From Betaproteobacteria bacterium (GTDB taxonomy: Bacteria; Pseudomonadota; Gammaproteobacteria; Burkholderiales; Casimicrobiaceae): a DNA stretch of 39,458 nt. The notes under the pieces were generated by a model. That model had not been told where the DNA came from and did no database searches. It saw only the letters and a program-made list of their open reading frames with translations. The translations under genes and the position numbers were made by a program. The stretch spans positions 1 through 39,458 of the forward strand of contig JAPUER010000074.1 of NCBI GenBank assembly GCA_027492485.1, written 5' to 3'. Of the stretch, positions 24,988 through 33,093 are shown piece by piece; the stretch's first letter is position 1; each line of letters begins with the position of its first letter.

Positions 24988-26237
24988 ACGGCAGCGCACC
25001 CCGATACGCTGTCTGGATGATTCTGCTCGCCGCCGCCGGCACTTTTGCGCTGACCATGGGGACGCGGCAGACGATGGGTTTGTTCCTCGCCGACGTCAAT
25101 ACGGCCACCGGTCTCGGTATCGCCAACATCAGTCTTGCCTTCGCCTTTGGGCAACTCTGGTGGGGATTGACGCAGCCGTTCGCCGGCGCTGTGGCGGACC
25201 GCATCGGCGCGGGGCGCGTGCTGCTGATCGGCGTCAGTCTGGTGGCGCTCGGCACCATCCTGACGCCGCTGATGACCAGCACCGTCGGCCTCATCTTCGC
25301 CATTGGTGTGCTCGCTGCGGGCGGCGCCGGCATGGCTGGCCCCTCGGTGCTGATGGCGGCGACCACGCGTCTGCTGCCGCCCGAGAAGCGCGGTATGGCC
25401 ACCGGCATCGTCAACGCCGGCGGCTCGTTCGGGCAGTTCGTCATGGCGCCGATCGCTGCCGGGTTGACCGCCGCGCTGGGCTGGATGACCTCGATGCAGA
25501 CGCTCGGCTTGATCGTGCTGTTCGCACTGCCCGCCGCCTGGGTGCTGCGCGGCAACTCGGCGGCTCCGGCGGCAGCCGTCCCGGCCACGGCACCGGCAGC
25601 CAGCAGTGCTGCGGCAACGCCCGCGCGCGAGGGCACCCGTGCCGCCATCGCGCGCGCGTTGGCCGACCCGAGCTATCGCCTGCTCGCCTGTGGCTTCTTC
25701 GTCTGCGGCTTCCATGTTGCATTCCTCGCGACGCATCTGCCGAACGTGGTCGCGATGTGCGGGCTGCCACCGTCGGTCAGCGCCTGGTCGCTCGCGCTGC
25801 TTGGCCTGTTCAATATCGCCGGCAGCCTGTGGATGGGCTGGGCGGTCGGCCGCTGGCGCATGAAGTCGCTGCTGTCGCTGGTCTACGCGGCGCGCGGCAT
25901 TGCGGTGCTGGTCTTTCTACTGTCGCCGAAGACGGCGACGACGATGTTCATCTTCGCCGCGGTGATGGGCTTGACCTACCTGTCGACGGTGCCGCCGACC
26001 GCCGGCCTGGTCGCCAAATTCTTCGGCCCCGCCAACATGGCCACGCTGTTCGGCATCGTCATGCTGTCGCACCAGCTCGGCGGCTTCCTCGGCGCCTGGC
26101 TCGGCGGCAAGGTGTTCACCATGACCGGCAGCTACGACACCATCTGGATCATCGACATCCTGCTCGCCTTCGGCGCAGCGCTGGTGCATATGCCGATCAG
26201 GGAGGCGGTGTTGCCGCCGAAAGCACAAGCAGCGTAA
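24984..26237 (+). CDS. MFS transporter (oxalate/monocarboxylate-like)
   Basis: 417 residues from ATG 24984, preceded by AAAGGA and overlapping the MarR gene by four bases. Twelve hydrophobic segments are visible, with a central Ala/Pro-rich cytoplasmic loop (about 190-215). The loop 2-3 motif reads GAVADRIGAGRVL. PPEKRGMATGIVNAGGSFGQ and the C-terminal LVAKFFGPANMATLFGIVMLSHQLGGFLGAWLGG in blocks fit the family of oxalate/formate and monocarboxylate carriers. Substrate unknown; the MarR partner suggests an aromatic or phenolic acid or drug, which is only inference. Confidence 0.88.
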   Translation: MNGSAPRYAVWMILLAAAGTFALTMGTRQTMGLFLADVNTATGLGIANISLAFAFGQLWWGLTQPFAGAVADRIGAGRVLLIGVSLVALGTILTPLMTSTVGLIFAIGVLAAGGAGMAGPSVLMAATTRLLPPEKRGMATGIVNAGGSFGQFVMAPIAAGLTAALGWMTSMQTLGLIVLFALPAAWVLRGNSAAPAAAVPATAPAASSAAATPAREGTRAAIARALADPSYRLLACGFFVCGFHVAFLATHLPNVVAMCGLPPSVSAWSLALLGLFNIAGSLWMGWAVGRWRMKSLLSLVYAARGIAVLVFLLSPKTATTMFIFAAVMGLTYLSTVPPTAGLVAKFFGPANMATLFGIVMLSHQLGGFLGAWLGGKVFTMTGSYDTIWIIDILLAFGAALVHMPIREAVLPPKAQAA

Positions 26238-26242
26238 GACCT

Positions 26243-26265
26243 GTAGGAGCGGCTTGCCGCGACCC
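26243..26265 (+). repeat. REP element, left of transposase gene
   Basis: A 23-bp repetitive extragenic palindrome containing GTAGGAGCGGCTTGCCGCGA, with hairpin GCGGC-TT-GCCGC. Its exact reverse complement lies at 26771-26793 on the other side of the RAYT gene. The GTAGGAGCGGCTT class is known from Pseudomonas and Xanthomonas relatives. Confidence 0.9.
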
Positions 26266-26274
26266 ACGGCAGCC

Positions 26275-26745
26275 TTAAAGCCAAGTCGAATCCCACCAGG
26301 AATAGTCGCCCAACCGGGCGACAAGCCCCGCCCGCAAAGGATTGGCCACAACGTAGCGAGCAACGGCAAGCAGATCTTCGTCGCGCCGTATAGCACGATC
26401 AAAATAGCCTGCCTGCCATACAGACGTGGCCCTCGCAGCGCCAAGCGCATCGTTGCAAGCCCCGGCGCTTGCGTTCTTCAGTCTCGCCACCAGATGGCTC
26501 AGATCATCGAGTTCGCCAAGTTCGATCAGCCAATGCGCGTGATCGTGCATCAGCACCCACGCAAGGAGTCGAGCGTCGCTATCGGCTTCAATCTTGTGAA
26601 ACGCTGCACAAGCCGTGAATGCAGCAACGGGATTCGCAAAGACGTGCAAACCCCTTTTCGTTCGCGCGGTGACGTGATAGACCTGCCCCGGGATTGACGT
26701 TCGACCTTTGCGCAGGGCTCGAGAACCGGGGCGCGTCGTATTCAT
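26275..26745 (-). CDS. REP-associated tyrosine transposase (RAYT)
   Basis: 156 residues from ATG 26745. A single-domain Y1/HUH transposase: RTSIPGQVYHVTARTKRGLHVF at the start, MHDHAHWLIEL with the HUH histidines (HAH), SVWQAGYFDRAIRRDEDL near the catalytic tyrosine, and ARYVVANPLRAGLV at the end. The end DYSWWDSTWL is also typical. RAYTs are domesticated single-copy transposases that act on REP sequences. Perfect inverted REPs at 26243-26265 and 26771-26793 flank it, making a complete REP-RAYT unit. The reading frame is intact, so it is probably functional. Confidence 0.92.
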   Translation of the reverse strand: MNTTRPGSRALRKGRTSIPGQVYHVTARTKRGLHVFANPVAAFTACAAFHKIEADSDARLLAWVLMHDHAHWLIELGELDDLSHLVARLKNASAGACNDALGAARATSVWQAGYFDRAIRRDEDLLAVARYVVANPLRAGLVARLGDYSWWDSTWL

Positions 26746-26770
26746 CGAGCTGGATTGGTCACCTACCGTT

Positions 26771-26793
26771 GGTCGCGGCAAGCCGCTCCTACA
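26771..26793 (-). repeat. REP element, right of transposase gene
   Basis: Exact 23-bp reverse complement of the REP at 26243-26265, lying 25 bp upstream of the RAYT start and 16 bp beyond the stop of the TPR-protein gene. Confidence 0.9.
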
Positions 26794-26809
26794 AACGGCC
26801 GAACAGCGC

Positions 26810-27592
26810 TTACTCCATCTCCGCCTTAGCGGCTTCCACGTCAAGGCACTCCATCGCATCCTTCGGCTCGCACGCCGCGGCTTCGCCGTACAGCCGCTCG
26901 ACGTCCTTCATCTTCTTGTCGCCGAACAGTTTGTAGAGACCATCGGCCATTTCGGTGCGGGCGACGGCCGACTCGGGATTGAGCTTGACGGCCTTTTCGT
27001 AGTTCTCGACGGCGGCTTCCTTGCTGGCGCCGTAGGTCATCTTGCCGATCATGCTGCCGACCTTTTCGATGACTTCGGCGTTGAAGGTGCCCAGCGCGAT
27101 ATGTGCGTCGGCATGCTTCGGGTCGAGCTTGATCGCGGTTTCCAGTGCGGTGCGCACCTTGCCGCCGATACCCTGCGTCAGCGCCTTGGCGACGCCGATC
27201 AATTGGCCGTAGCGGCCCAGCGCGTAAGCGGCCAGGTAGTAGGCGTTGGCGTTCTTCTTCTGCGCGGCCTGCAGCTCCTCGCAACGGGCTGCGATTTCCT
27301 CGTAAGCCTTCTGCTTTTTGGCGTCGCTGGTTTCGAGGTAGTTGTTGTAGATGCAGGCGGCCTTGTTGGCGGCGTTGTAGCCATCCAAACCCGCGGCGAG
27401 GCCCGCCTCATACGCGCCCTGGAAATCACCGGCGTGATAGAGCCGCCAGGCTTCTTCGACCGCCTTGTCGGTCGGGAACGGTTCGGCATCACCCTTGTGC
27501 AGGCGGGCCCAGTTTTTCTTGAGCGCGGCGCCATCGTAGACGAATGCGCTGTTGTCGTGCGGGAAATCCATCCAACCACCCTTTTTTGCCAT
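26810..27592 (-). CDS. TPR-like repeat protein of unknown function
   Basis: 260 residues, no signal peptide or membrane segment. It starts MAKKGGWMDFPHDNSAFVYDG with AGGAAA six bases upstream. TPR-like helices are visible in EEAWRLYHAGDFQGAYEAGLAAGLDGYNAANKAACIY and EAAVENYEKAVKLNPESAVARTEMADGLYKLFG (shown as blocks EEAWRLYHAGDFQGAYEAG and AVENYEKAVKLNPESAV). ALETAIKLDPKHADAHIALG is a third. It is a cytoplasmic, probably scaffold-type protein. I do not recognise a named family. The 155 bases upstream hold REP-like repeats rather than a clear promoter. Confidence 0.82.
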   Translation of the reverse strand: MAKKGGWMDFPHDNSAFVYDGAALKKNWARLHKGDAEPFPTDKAVEEAWRLYHAGDFQGAYEAGLAAGLDGYNAANKAACIYNNYLETSDAKKQKAYEEIAARCEELQAAQKKNANAYYLAAYALGRYGQLIGVAKALTQGIGGKVRTALETAIKLDPKHADAHIALGTFNAEVIEKVGSMIGKMTYGASKEAAVENYEKAVKLNPESAVARTEMADGLYKLFGDKKMKDVERLYGEAAACEPKDAMECLDVEAAKAEME

Positions 27593-27632
27593 TTTCAGTT
27601 TCCTTCCAGGATATGCCAGTAATCTTTCGTTC

Positions 27633-27729
27633 CCGTTCGTCCTGAGTGCAGCGTCCTTCGCAAGCTCAGGATGATCGGAGGCTTTGATCTCCCGTCCATC
27701 GAACCCTTCGACAAGCTCAGGGCGAACGG
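27633..27729. repeat. CCCTTCGACAAGCTCAGG-type intergenic repeats
   Basis: CCCTTCGACAAGCTCAGG begins the unit at 27704-27729, which ends GGCGAACGG. CCTTCGCAAGCTCAGGATGA at 27655-27674 is a diverged copy in the same direction. CCGTTCGTCCTGAG at 27633-27646 is an inverted arm of the first. This repeat type occurs between genes in many proteobacteria (from memory). The region separates the TPR-protein gene from the TetR gene. Confidence 0.75.
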
Positions 27730-27747
27730 AGAAAACACTGCGCCACG

Positions 27748-28437
27748 CTAGCGATACTCCGCTGCGAGCTTTTCAAACAACAAACGCGCGTCGCCCTGAA
27801 AATACGGCGCCAGCAGCACCATCACTTGGAACACGCCGTGCCCCATCGCCTCGGCCTCGTCCATCTTGCGCGGGTTCATCACGTAGGAATACGAGTGCCA
27901 GTAGGTGGCAAGCATCACGAGATTGGTTGCCACCGCGCGAATCTCGCCGTCGGTCGCCTGCAACTGCTTGATCGAGCGCATCTCGGTCATCAGTCGCTCG
28001 GTGTTCTTCTGCGCGTTTTGCAGGATGGTCTTGAAGTGCGTCTCGATGATGCGGTTCTTCGACAGCAGGTCGTTGAGATCGCGATAGATGAAGCGGTACT
28101 TCCAGATTTTTTCAAACAGCAGGTGCAGCCAGAACCAGGTGTCCTCCACATTGGCCGGACGGTCCTTGCCCATCGCGAACAGCTCGTCCAACTCGCGCTC
28201 GAACTGGCCGAAGATCTTGGTGACGATCTCGTCCTTGCTGCGGTAGTGGTAGTAGAGATTGCCGGGCGAGATATTCATCTCGTCGGCGATGGCATTGGTG
28301 GTGACGTTCGGCTCACCGAACGAATTGAACATGCCGAGCGACACTTCGAGAATGCGCTCTTTGGTGCGGCGGGGGGCCTTACGCTCCATAGCGGCTCCTG
28401 CGTCCGGCTCCATAGCGGCTCCTGCGTCCGGCTCCAT
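27748..28437 (-). CDS. TetR-family regulator, PhaD-like
   Basis: 229 residues if the first of three ATGs is used. The TetR HTH (RTKERILEVSLGMFNSFGEPNVTT, then AIADEMNISPGNLYYHYRSKDEIV) and the following FGQFERELDELF and WLHLLFEKIWKYRFIYRDLNDLL closely recall PhaD, the regulator of phasin genes in Pseudomonas. The start is ambiguous: a 24-bp direct repeat gives ATGs at 28437, 28413 and 28389, all in frame and each with AGGAG five bases upstream. The natural protein probably starts MERKAPRRTKERI (28389, 213 residues), the others adding MEPDAGAA once or twice. A promoter is seen at 28525-28553. Likely targets are the nearby phasin and lipid genes (inference). Confidence 0.9.
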   Translation of the reverse strand: MEPDAGAAMEPDAGAAMERKAPRRTKERILEVSLGMFNSFGEPNVTTNAIADEMNISPGNLYYHYRSKDEIVTKIFGQFERELDELFAMGKDRPANVEDTWFWLHLLFEKIWKYRFIYRDLNDLLSKNRIIETHFKTILQNAQKNTERLMTEMRSIKQLQATDGEIRAVATNLVMLATYWHSYSYVMNPRKMDEAEAMGHGVFQVMVLLAPYFQGDARLLFEKLAAEYR

Positions 28438-28455
28438 GGCGGCTCCTGCGCCAAG
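28384..28455 (-). repeat. Three 24-bp direct repeats carrying ribosome site and start codon
   Basis: Units 28384-28407 and 28408-28431 are identical; 28432-28455 differs at a few bases. On the minus strand each unit reads GCAGGAGCCGCTATGGAG at its functional part (third: CCATGG), so each holds AGGAG, five spacer bases and an in-frame ATG for the TetR gene. Confidence 0.92.
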
Positions 28456-28524
28456 CTCCAGGGCGGGTCCGTGCTTGCGGTTCCACTCGCGATCCTCCGT
28501 TGGCTGATTTCTTCCTCTACGTCT

Positions 28525-28553
28525 ATTGTCGGAGAAGCGTCGCGGGGTGGCAA
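28525..28553 (-). promoter_or_regulatory. Putative promoter of the TetR gene
   Basis: On the minus strand TTGCCA (28553-28548), 17 bases, GACAAT (28530-28525). It lies 88 bp upstream of the first ATG and 17 bp from repeat element E. Confidence 0.45.
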
Positions 28554-28570
28554 GAAATTAGAGTAAGTCG

Positions 28571-28692
28571 ATCATCTTTTTTACGGAAACGACCTACGTA
28601 CGCGGCGTAGCGGCACAAAACGTAAAAAGTCGAGTTCTCGTCAAAATGCGACCGTAGCCCTCATTGAATAAGGCTTTGACGAAAAAGCTGAT
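28571..28692. repeat. Dispersed 120-bp palindromic element, copy E
   Basis: 122 bp. Ends ATCATCTTTTTTACGG and GACGAAAAAGCTGAT. The core is AAAAGTCGAGTTC with GTCGAG at 28629-28634, exactly at the midpoint, so the second half of GTCGAC is altered. The right hairpin GCCCTCATTGAATAAGGC is kept, the left is diverged. It ends 3 bp before the stop codon of the patatin-like gene. Confidence 0.78.
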
Positions 28693-28695
28693 CGC

Positions 28696-29904
28696 TCAGC
28701 CGTGCTCGACCAGTGCCAGTTCGAGGTCGTCCAGCGTGCCGGTCAGACGCGACACCACCGCGCCGGTGCCGCCGCGCGAGACGTGACGCGCCGTCGGCAG
28801 CAGGCGACGGTGCGGATCGCGCAGCGCGTGCAGGTTGAGCTTGACGCCGTACAGCGCGAACTCCTTGCTCAGCACGTCGGCACGTGCCAGCAGTTGCTCC
28901 CGCGTGTGCTGATAGGCGTGCTCGGCGAGGCGGCGGCGATTGCCGTAGCTGAACAGGTTGGAGAAGAACAGATCGGCGTCGCCCTTCGAGGGCTCGAGCA
29001 CGATCAGCCGCGCATCGCGATAGGTCGTCGCATAGCTCGCCAGACTGCGCGCCATCCGCGAGTGGATCAGCGCGCGGAAGGTCTGCGACAGCACCGTCGG
29101 CAGCCCCTTGTCGACCAGATGCGATTGCGCGTGCCGCGCCATGGTGCTGTCGAACGGCACCAGCGGATTGACGCAGATGACCAGCTTGGCGCCGGCTTCC
29201 AGCGCGCTGGAGGCATGCAGTGTCTTGTTCAGCGCGCCGTCGACATAGTGTCGCGCGCCGATCTTGACCGGCGTATACATGCCGGGCAGCGCGGCGCTGG
29301 CCTGCACCGCCTGCGAGATCGGCACGTGGTCCATGCCTTTGGCGCCAAATTCGACGGTCTCGCCAGAGTCGAGATCGGTGGCGATCAGGAACAGCTGCGA
29401 CTGCAATTCGCGGAAGTCGTTGCTGCGCCCCGGCTTGCCCAGCAGCTCGCGCATCGCGCGCTCGATGGCGCGGTTATCAAACAACCCGGTCGGGATCGCG
29501 GCGGCCAGGCGCTGCAGCTCCGACAGCGCGCGGCTCGGCCGCAGCGATTTTGCGCTGGCCCACAAGGCGGCCAGCACGGCACCGGGCAGGTTCGCCACGC
29601 GCGACGCATACTCGCGCAGCGCCGGACGCATGAAGACGCCGGGCGACAGCGCGTCGCCGTCCTCGCCTTCGTTCTCGATGAACAGTTGCACCATCTCGCG
29701 CGGCGTGATGCCATTGGCAAGCCCGGCCGTGACGAAAGCGCCGGCGCTGACGCCGACGTAGGAATGCAGCCGCGTGAAGTCGAGTGTCGGCAGCGCGTCG
29801 TGCAGCGCCGCCAGCGCGCCCACCTCGTACACCGCGCCCAGCGGCCCGCCGCCGGCGAGGGCCAGCGCGATGGGTGGACGATCCGAAGATTTTTGCTGCG
29901 TCAT
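28696..29904 (-). CDS. Patatin-like phospholipase
   Basis: 402 residues. A cytosolic or membrane-associated Ser-Asp dyad lipase. The oxyanion loop is ALAGGGPLGAVYEVGAL (residues 16-32), the nucleophile Ser53 lies in GVSAGAF, and the dyad Asp222 in YVDGALNK. The C-terminal 130 residues are a family-specific helical extension. Patatin-like enzymes cut acyl chains from phospholipids or neutral lipids. Set beside a phasin and a PhaD-like regulator, it may act on storage lipid or granule membranes, which is inference. Repeat element E touches its 3' end. Confidence 0.93.
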   Translation of the reverse strand: MTQQKSSDRPPIALALAGGGPLGAVYEVGALAALHDALPTLDFTRLHSYVGVSAGAFVTAGLANGITPREMVQLFIENEGEDGDALSPGVFMRPALREYASRVANLPGAVLAALWASAKSLRPSRALSELQRLAAAIPTGLFDNRAIERAMRELLGKPGRSNDFRELQSQLFLIATDLDSGETVEFGAKGMDHVPISQAVQASAALPGMYTPVKIGARHYVDGALNKTLHASSALEAGAKLVICVNPLVPFDSTMARHAQSHLVDKGLPTVLSQTFRALIHSRMARSLASYATTYRDARLIVLEPSKGDADLFFSNLFSYGNRRRLAEHAYQHTREQLLARADVLSKEFALYGVKLNLHALRDPHRRLLPTARHVSRGGTGAVVSRLTGTLDDLELALVEHG

Positions 29905-29992
29905 GAAATTTCCATGTCTGGCCGGTTGTAGCGGTACCCGTCAAGCATTCGATTGCGACAAATCTGCCGCGCGTCAATCAATCATAGGTCGC

Positions 29993-30028
29993 AACGAAAA
30001 CGGCCACCGAGGTGGCCGTTTCGTTTTT
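29993..30028 (-). terminator. Terminator downstream of the phasin gene
   Basis: A 15-bp stem with one bulged A: CGGCCACC / GGTGGCCG extended by AACGAAAA / TTTCGTT, with a two-base GA spacer at the tip. T-runs lie on both strands, so it can act in both directions. It separates the phasin gene from the patatin-like gene. Confidence 0.8.
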
Positions 30029-30125
30029 GCATCTGCATGCCATTGGTGCGGTGCGCAACGACACGGACGAGACTCGAGGAGGAGGATTCGTTCGTCAACC
30101 GTTTGCGCCCGCAACGGGGCCTGGC

Positions 30126-30617
30126 TTACGCTGCTTTTTTCGCGGCCGGCTTGCGTGCCGCCGGTTTCTTTGCCGCAGCCGCCACCGCCGGAGCGGCCTT
30201 GCCACCGTTGAGCTTCTGCACCTGTTTGGTCAGCTCTTCGACGCGCTCGGTGAGCTTCTGGATGTCGACCTTGGTCGGCACGCCCAGGCGGCCCACGGCG
30301 CGGCCAACGCGCTCTTCGAACACGGTTTCCAGGCGATCCCAAGCGCCGGCGGCCTTGCTGGTCGCCTCGGTGATCTTGCCCGAGACTTCATTGGTCACGT
30401 CGCTGACCTGTGCGTCGGCGAACTGGCGGAATTTCTTTTGCAGGCCTGCGCCTTCCTTGACGAGCGCTTCAAACACTTTGCTACCTTCTTCCTGAGCTTT
30501 GGCAAACGCACCGAGACCGGCCAGCCAGATCTGGCTCGACGATTCCTTGACCGTGCCGATCAGATTGTTGTCGGACGCGCCCGCTGCGGCGGCGGCTTTG
30601 CTGAATTTCTTGACCAT
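30126..30617 (-). CDS. Phasin-family granule-associated protein
   Basis: 163 residues from ATG 30617 (GGGAG seven bases upstream). The phasin domain SSSQIWLAGLGAFAKAQEEGSKVFEALVKEG matches the PhaI/PhaF type, then a helical coiled coil (LETVFEERVGRAVGRLGVPTKVDIQKLTERVEELTKQVQKL in blocks), and a tail AAKKPAARKPAAKKAA like the DNA-binding tail of PhaF. Phasins coat polyhydroxyalkanoate granules and, in PhaF, link them to the nucleoid. No PHA synthase is in the window. The gene is divergent from the acyl-CoA reductase gene and they share a 195-bp control region with nested inverted repeats. A terminator follows at 29993-30028. Confidence 0.92.
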   Translation of the reverse strand: MVKKFSKAAAAAGASDNNLIGTVKESSSQIWLAGLGAFAKAQEEGSKVFEALVKEGAGLQKKFRQFADAQVSDVTNEVSGKITEATSKAAGAWDRLETVFEERVGRAVGRLGVPTKVDIQKLTERVEELTKQVQKLNGGKAAPAVAAAAKKPAARKPAAKKAA

Positions 30618-30675
30618 CGTGTAACTCCCTGTGATTGCCGGAATGTTGGCGGGTTGCGATAGATGAACTTTATGC

Positions 30676-30748
30676 ACTGCTCATAGAGCGCGCATCCTAG
30701 AAACCCTCGATTTCGCTAGGAGCTTGGCTCTAGAATGGATTGAGCAGT
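30676..30748. promoter_or_regulatory. Nested inverted repeats between phasin and acyl-CoA reductase genes
   Basis: Outer arms ACTGCTCA (30676-30683) and TGAGCAGT (30741-30748), inner arms TCCTAG (30695-30700) and CTAGGA (30716-30721). The two dyads have nearly the same centre (30712 and 30708). They lie in the shared upstream region of two divergent lipid genes, so they are candidate operators. Confidence 0.45.
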
Positions 30749-30812
30749 TTTCAAGCAACATTGCATCAGGCACGACGGGCAGCAGCCCGCAGCATCAACA
30801 ACAGGAGGCAAC

Positions 30813-32816
30813 ATGACTTACTTCGTTACCGGCGCATCGGGATTCATCGGCAAGCGACTTGTCCGCAAGTTGCTGGCGCGCAAGAACAGCACGGTCTACT
30901 TCCTCATTCGCGCCGAGAGCAAGAAGAAGGTCGACAAGCTGCTCGCGTTCTGGGGCGACGATGCGGCGAAGCGCTGCATCCCGATTGTTGGCGATCTGGC
31001 CAAGCCCTTCCTCGGCGTGCACCCGAACGATCGCGCCAAACTCAAGGGCAAGATCAAGCACTTCTTCCATCTCGCGGCGGTGTACGACATGACCGCGAGT
31101 GCCGAGGACAATCACACCGCCAACGTGCTTGGCACCGAGCACGCCGTCGCGCTCGCCAACGACATCAAGGCCGGCCTGTTCCATCACATGAGTTCGATCG
31201 CGGTGGCCGGCAACTACGAAGGCGTGTTCCGCGAAGACATGTTCGACGAGGCAAAGGACTACCTCGATCACCCGTACATGCAGACCAAGCACGAGAGCGA
31301 GGCTTACGTGCGCGAGCACTGCACGATGCCGTGGCGTGCCTACCGTCCCGCCATCGTGCTCGGCGACTCGAAGACCGGAGAGATCGACAAGATCGACGGG
31401 CCGTACTACTTCTTCAAACTGTTGCAGCGCATGCGCTCCATGCTGCCGCCATGGATGCCGACTATCGGCATCGAGGGCGGCCGCGTCAACATGGTGCCGG
31501 TGGATTTCGTGGTCGACGCCACCGATCACATCGCGCACAGCGCCGACAAATCGCTCAACAAGCGCGCCTTCCATCTCACCGATCCGTCGCCGCTGCGCAT
31601 CGGCGACTCGCTCAACATCTTCGCCCGCGCCGCCCATGCGCCGCAGATGACGATGCGCATCAACGCGGCGCTGTTCGGCTTCATCCCGCAGAGCGTGCTC
31701 AAGGGCATGATGTCGCTGCCGCCGGTGCGCCGCATGAAGAACGCGGTGATGAAGGATCTCGGCATTCCCGACGACGTGCTCGGCTTCATCAACTATCCGG
31801 TGCGCTTCGATTGCCGCGACACGCTGAAAGCGCTGGAAGGCACCAAGATCGCGGTGCCGGAGCTCGACAGCTATGCGGCGAAACTGTGGGACTACTGGGA
31901 ACGCAACCTCGACCCCGATCTGTTCATCGACCGCACGCTGAAGGGCCAGGTCGAAGGCAAGGTGATCCTGATCACCGGCGGCACCTCCGGCATCGGTCAG
32001 GCCACGGCGCTGAAGATTGCCGAAGCCGGCAGCGCGAAAGCGGTGATCGTCTGCGGTCGCGATCAGGAAAAGATCGACGAGACGCTCAAGATCGCGAAGA
32101 AGCGCGGCGTCAAAATCGTTGCCTACTCGGCCGACGTGTCCGACGAAGTCGGCTGCGCCGAATTCGCCAAGAAACTGCACGACAACCACGGCGGCGTCGA
32201 CATCCTGGTCAACAACGCCGGCCGCTCGATCCGCCGTGCGCTGGAAAACAGCTACGACCGTTTCCACGATTTCGAACGCACGATGCAGGTCAATTACTTC
32301 GGCGCGCTGCGCATCACGATGGCGCTGCTGCCGCACATGAGCGCGCAGAAGCGCGGCCACGTCATCAACATCAGCTCGATCGGCGTGCTGACCAACGCGC
32401 CGCGCTTCTCGGCCTACGTCGCCTCCAAGGCCGCGCTCGATGCCTGGACGCGCTGCGCATCCTCCGAGTATTCCGATCGCGGCATCAACTTCACCACCAT
32501 CAACATGCCGCTGGTGAAGACGCCGATGATCGCGCCGACCAAGATCTACAACAACGTGCCGACGCTGGACCCGGACGAAGCAGCCGACATGATCATCCGC
32601 GCCATCGTCTACAAGCCGGTGCGCATCGCCACCCGCCTCGGTGTGTTCGGCCAAGTGCTGCACGCCTTCGCCCCACGCATGGCGCAGATCGTGATGAACA
32701 CCAGCTTCCGCATGTTCGGCGACAGCGAAGCGGCGAAGGGCAAGAAGAACGAAGTGGTGGGGCCGTCGGTCGACCAGCTTGCGCTGTCGAACCTGATGCG
32801 CGGCATCCACTTCTGA
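30813..32816 (+). CDS. Two-domain fatty acyl-CoA reductase (alcohol-forming)
   Basis: 667 residues, start ATG 30813 with GGAGG four bases upstream. The N-terminal extended-SDR domain (about 1-370) has MTYFVTGASGFIG, YDM, HMSSIAVAG and YMQTK (Tyr155, Lys159), then GPYYFFKLLQRMR and TIGIEGGRVNMVPVDFVVDA. The C-terminal classical SDR domain (about 380-667) has TGGTSGIG (388-395), NNAGRSIRRA, NISSIGVLTNAPRFSAYVAS and Tyr535/Lys539. Length and order match the Marinobacter acyl-CoA/aldehyde reductase Maqu_2507, which makes fatty alcohols for wax esters using NADPH. A CDS with both domains intact should take acyl-CoA to alcohol in one protein. It is divergent from the phasin. Repeat element F starts 38 bases after its stop. 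Confidence 0.93.
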   Translation: MTYFVTGASGFIGKRLVRKLLARKNSTVYFLIRAESKKKVDKLLAFWGDDAAKRCIPIVGDLAKPFLGVHPNDRAKLKGKIKHFFHLAAVYDMTASAEDNHTANVLGTEHAVALANDIKAGLFHHMSSIAVAGNYEGVFREDMFDEAKDYLDHPYMQTKHESEAYVREHCTMPWRAYRPAIVLGDSKTGEIDKIDGPYYFFKLLQRMRSMLPPWMPTIGIEGGRVNMVPVDFVVDATDHIAHSADKSLNKRAFHLTDPSPLRIGDSLNIFARAAHAPQMTMRINAALFGFIPQSVLKGMMSLPPVRRMKNAVMKDLGIPDDVLGFINYPVRFDCRDTLKALEGTKIAVPELDSYAAKLWDYWERNLDPDLFIDRTLKGQVEGKVILITGGTSGIGQATALKIAEAGSAKAVIVCGRDQEKIDETLKIAKKRGVKIVAYSADVSDEVGCAEFAKKLHDNHGGVDILVNNAGRSIRRALENSYDRFHDFERTMQVNYFGALRITMALLPHMSAQKRGHVINISSIGVLTNAPRFSAYVASKAALDAWTRCASSEYSDRGINFTTINMPLVKTPMIAPTKIYNNVPTLDPDEAADMIIRAIVYKPVRIATRLGVFGQVLHAFAPRMAQIVMNTSFRMFGDSEAAKGKKNEVVGPSVDQLALSNLMRGIHF

Positions 32817-32854
32817 TGCCGGAAACGCCGTTCGTCATGCCATCGGAATGCGGC

Positions 32855-32976
32855 AATGACTCTCGCGTGAAAGCGGCGCCCGACAAGGGCGACAGCGCCG
32901 TTTATGCCTGAAGTCGACTTTCGGCACTTTCGGGCGCCAGGCCGCATCTCCTATCCACACGACGGGAAAAGTTGAT
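32855..32976. repeat. Dispersed 120-bp palindromic element, copy F
   Basis: 122 bp. Ends AATGACTCTCGCGTGAAAG and ACGGGAAAAGTTGATG; core GAAGTCGACTTTC with GTCGAC at 32913-32918, exactly at the midpoint. Left hairpin GCGCCCGACAAGGGCG; the right hairpin has decayed. It occupies the first half of the 369-base gap between the reductase and SWIB genes. Confidence 0.78.
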
Positions 32977-33093
32977 GCTGTTGCGGCGAGTGTTGCGCGG
33001 AGGGTACGCTTCCGCGCAACATCGCGAAAACTCTGCGCCATTCGCTGGTCACTGCACAGGAAATGGTCTTTAATCCGCGTTGAACTTGGCACC

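Noticed and set aside
28384-28455. CRISPR array
   Set aside because: The three 24-bp units are directly adjacent without spacers and lie in the start of a coding gene.
30795-32810. A 671-codon frame antisense to the acyl-CoA reductase
   Set aside because: It mirrors the sense gene over its whole length, has no recognisable motif and is rich in His, Arg and Val in the manner of shadow frames.
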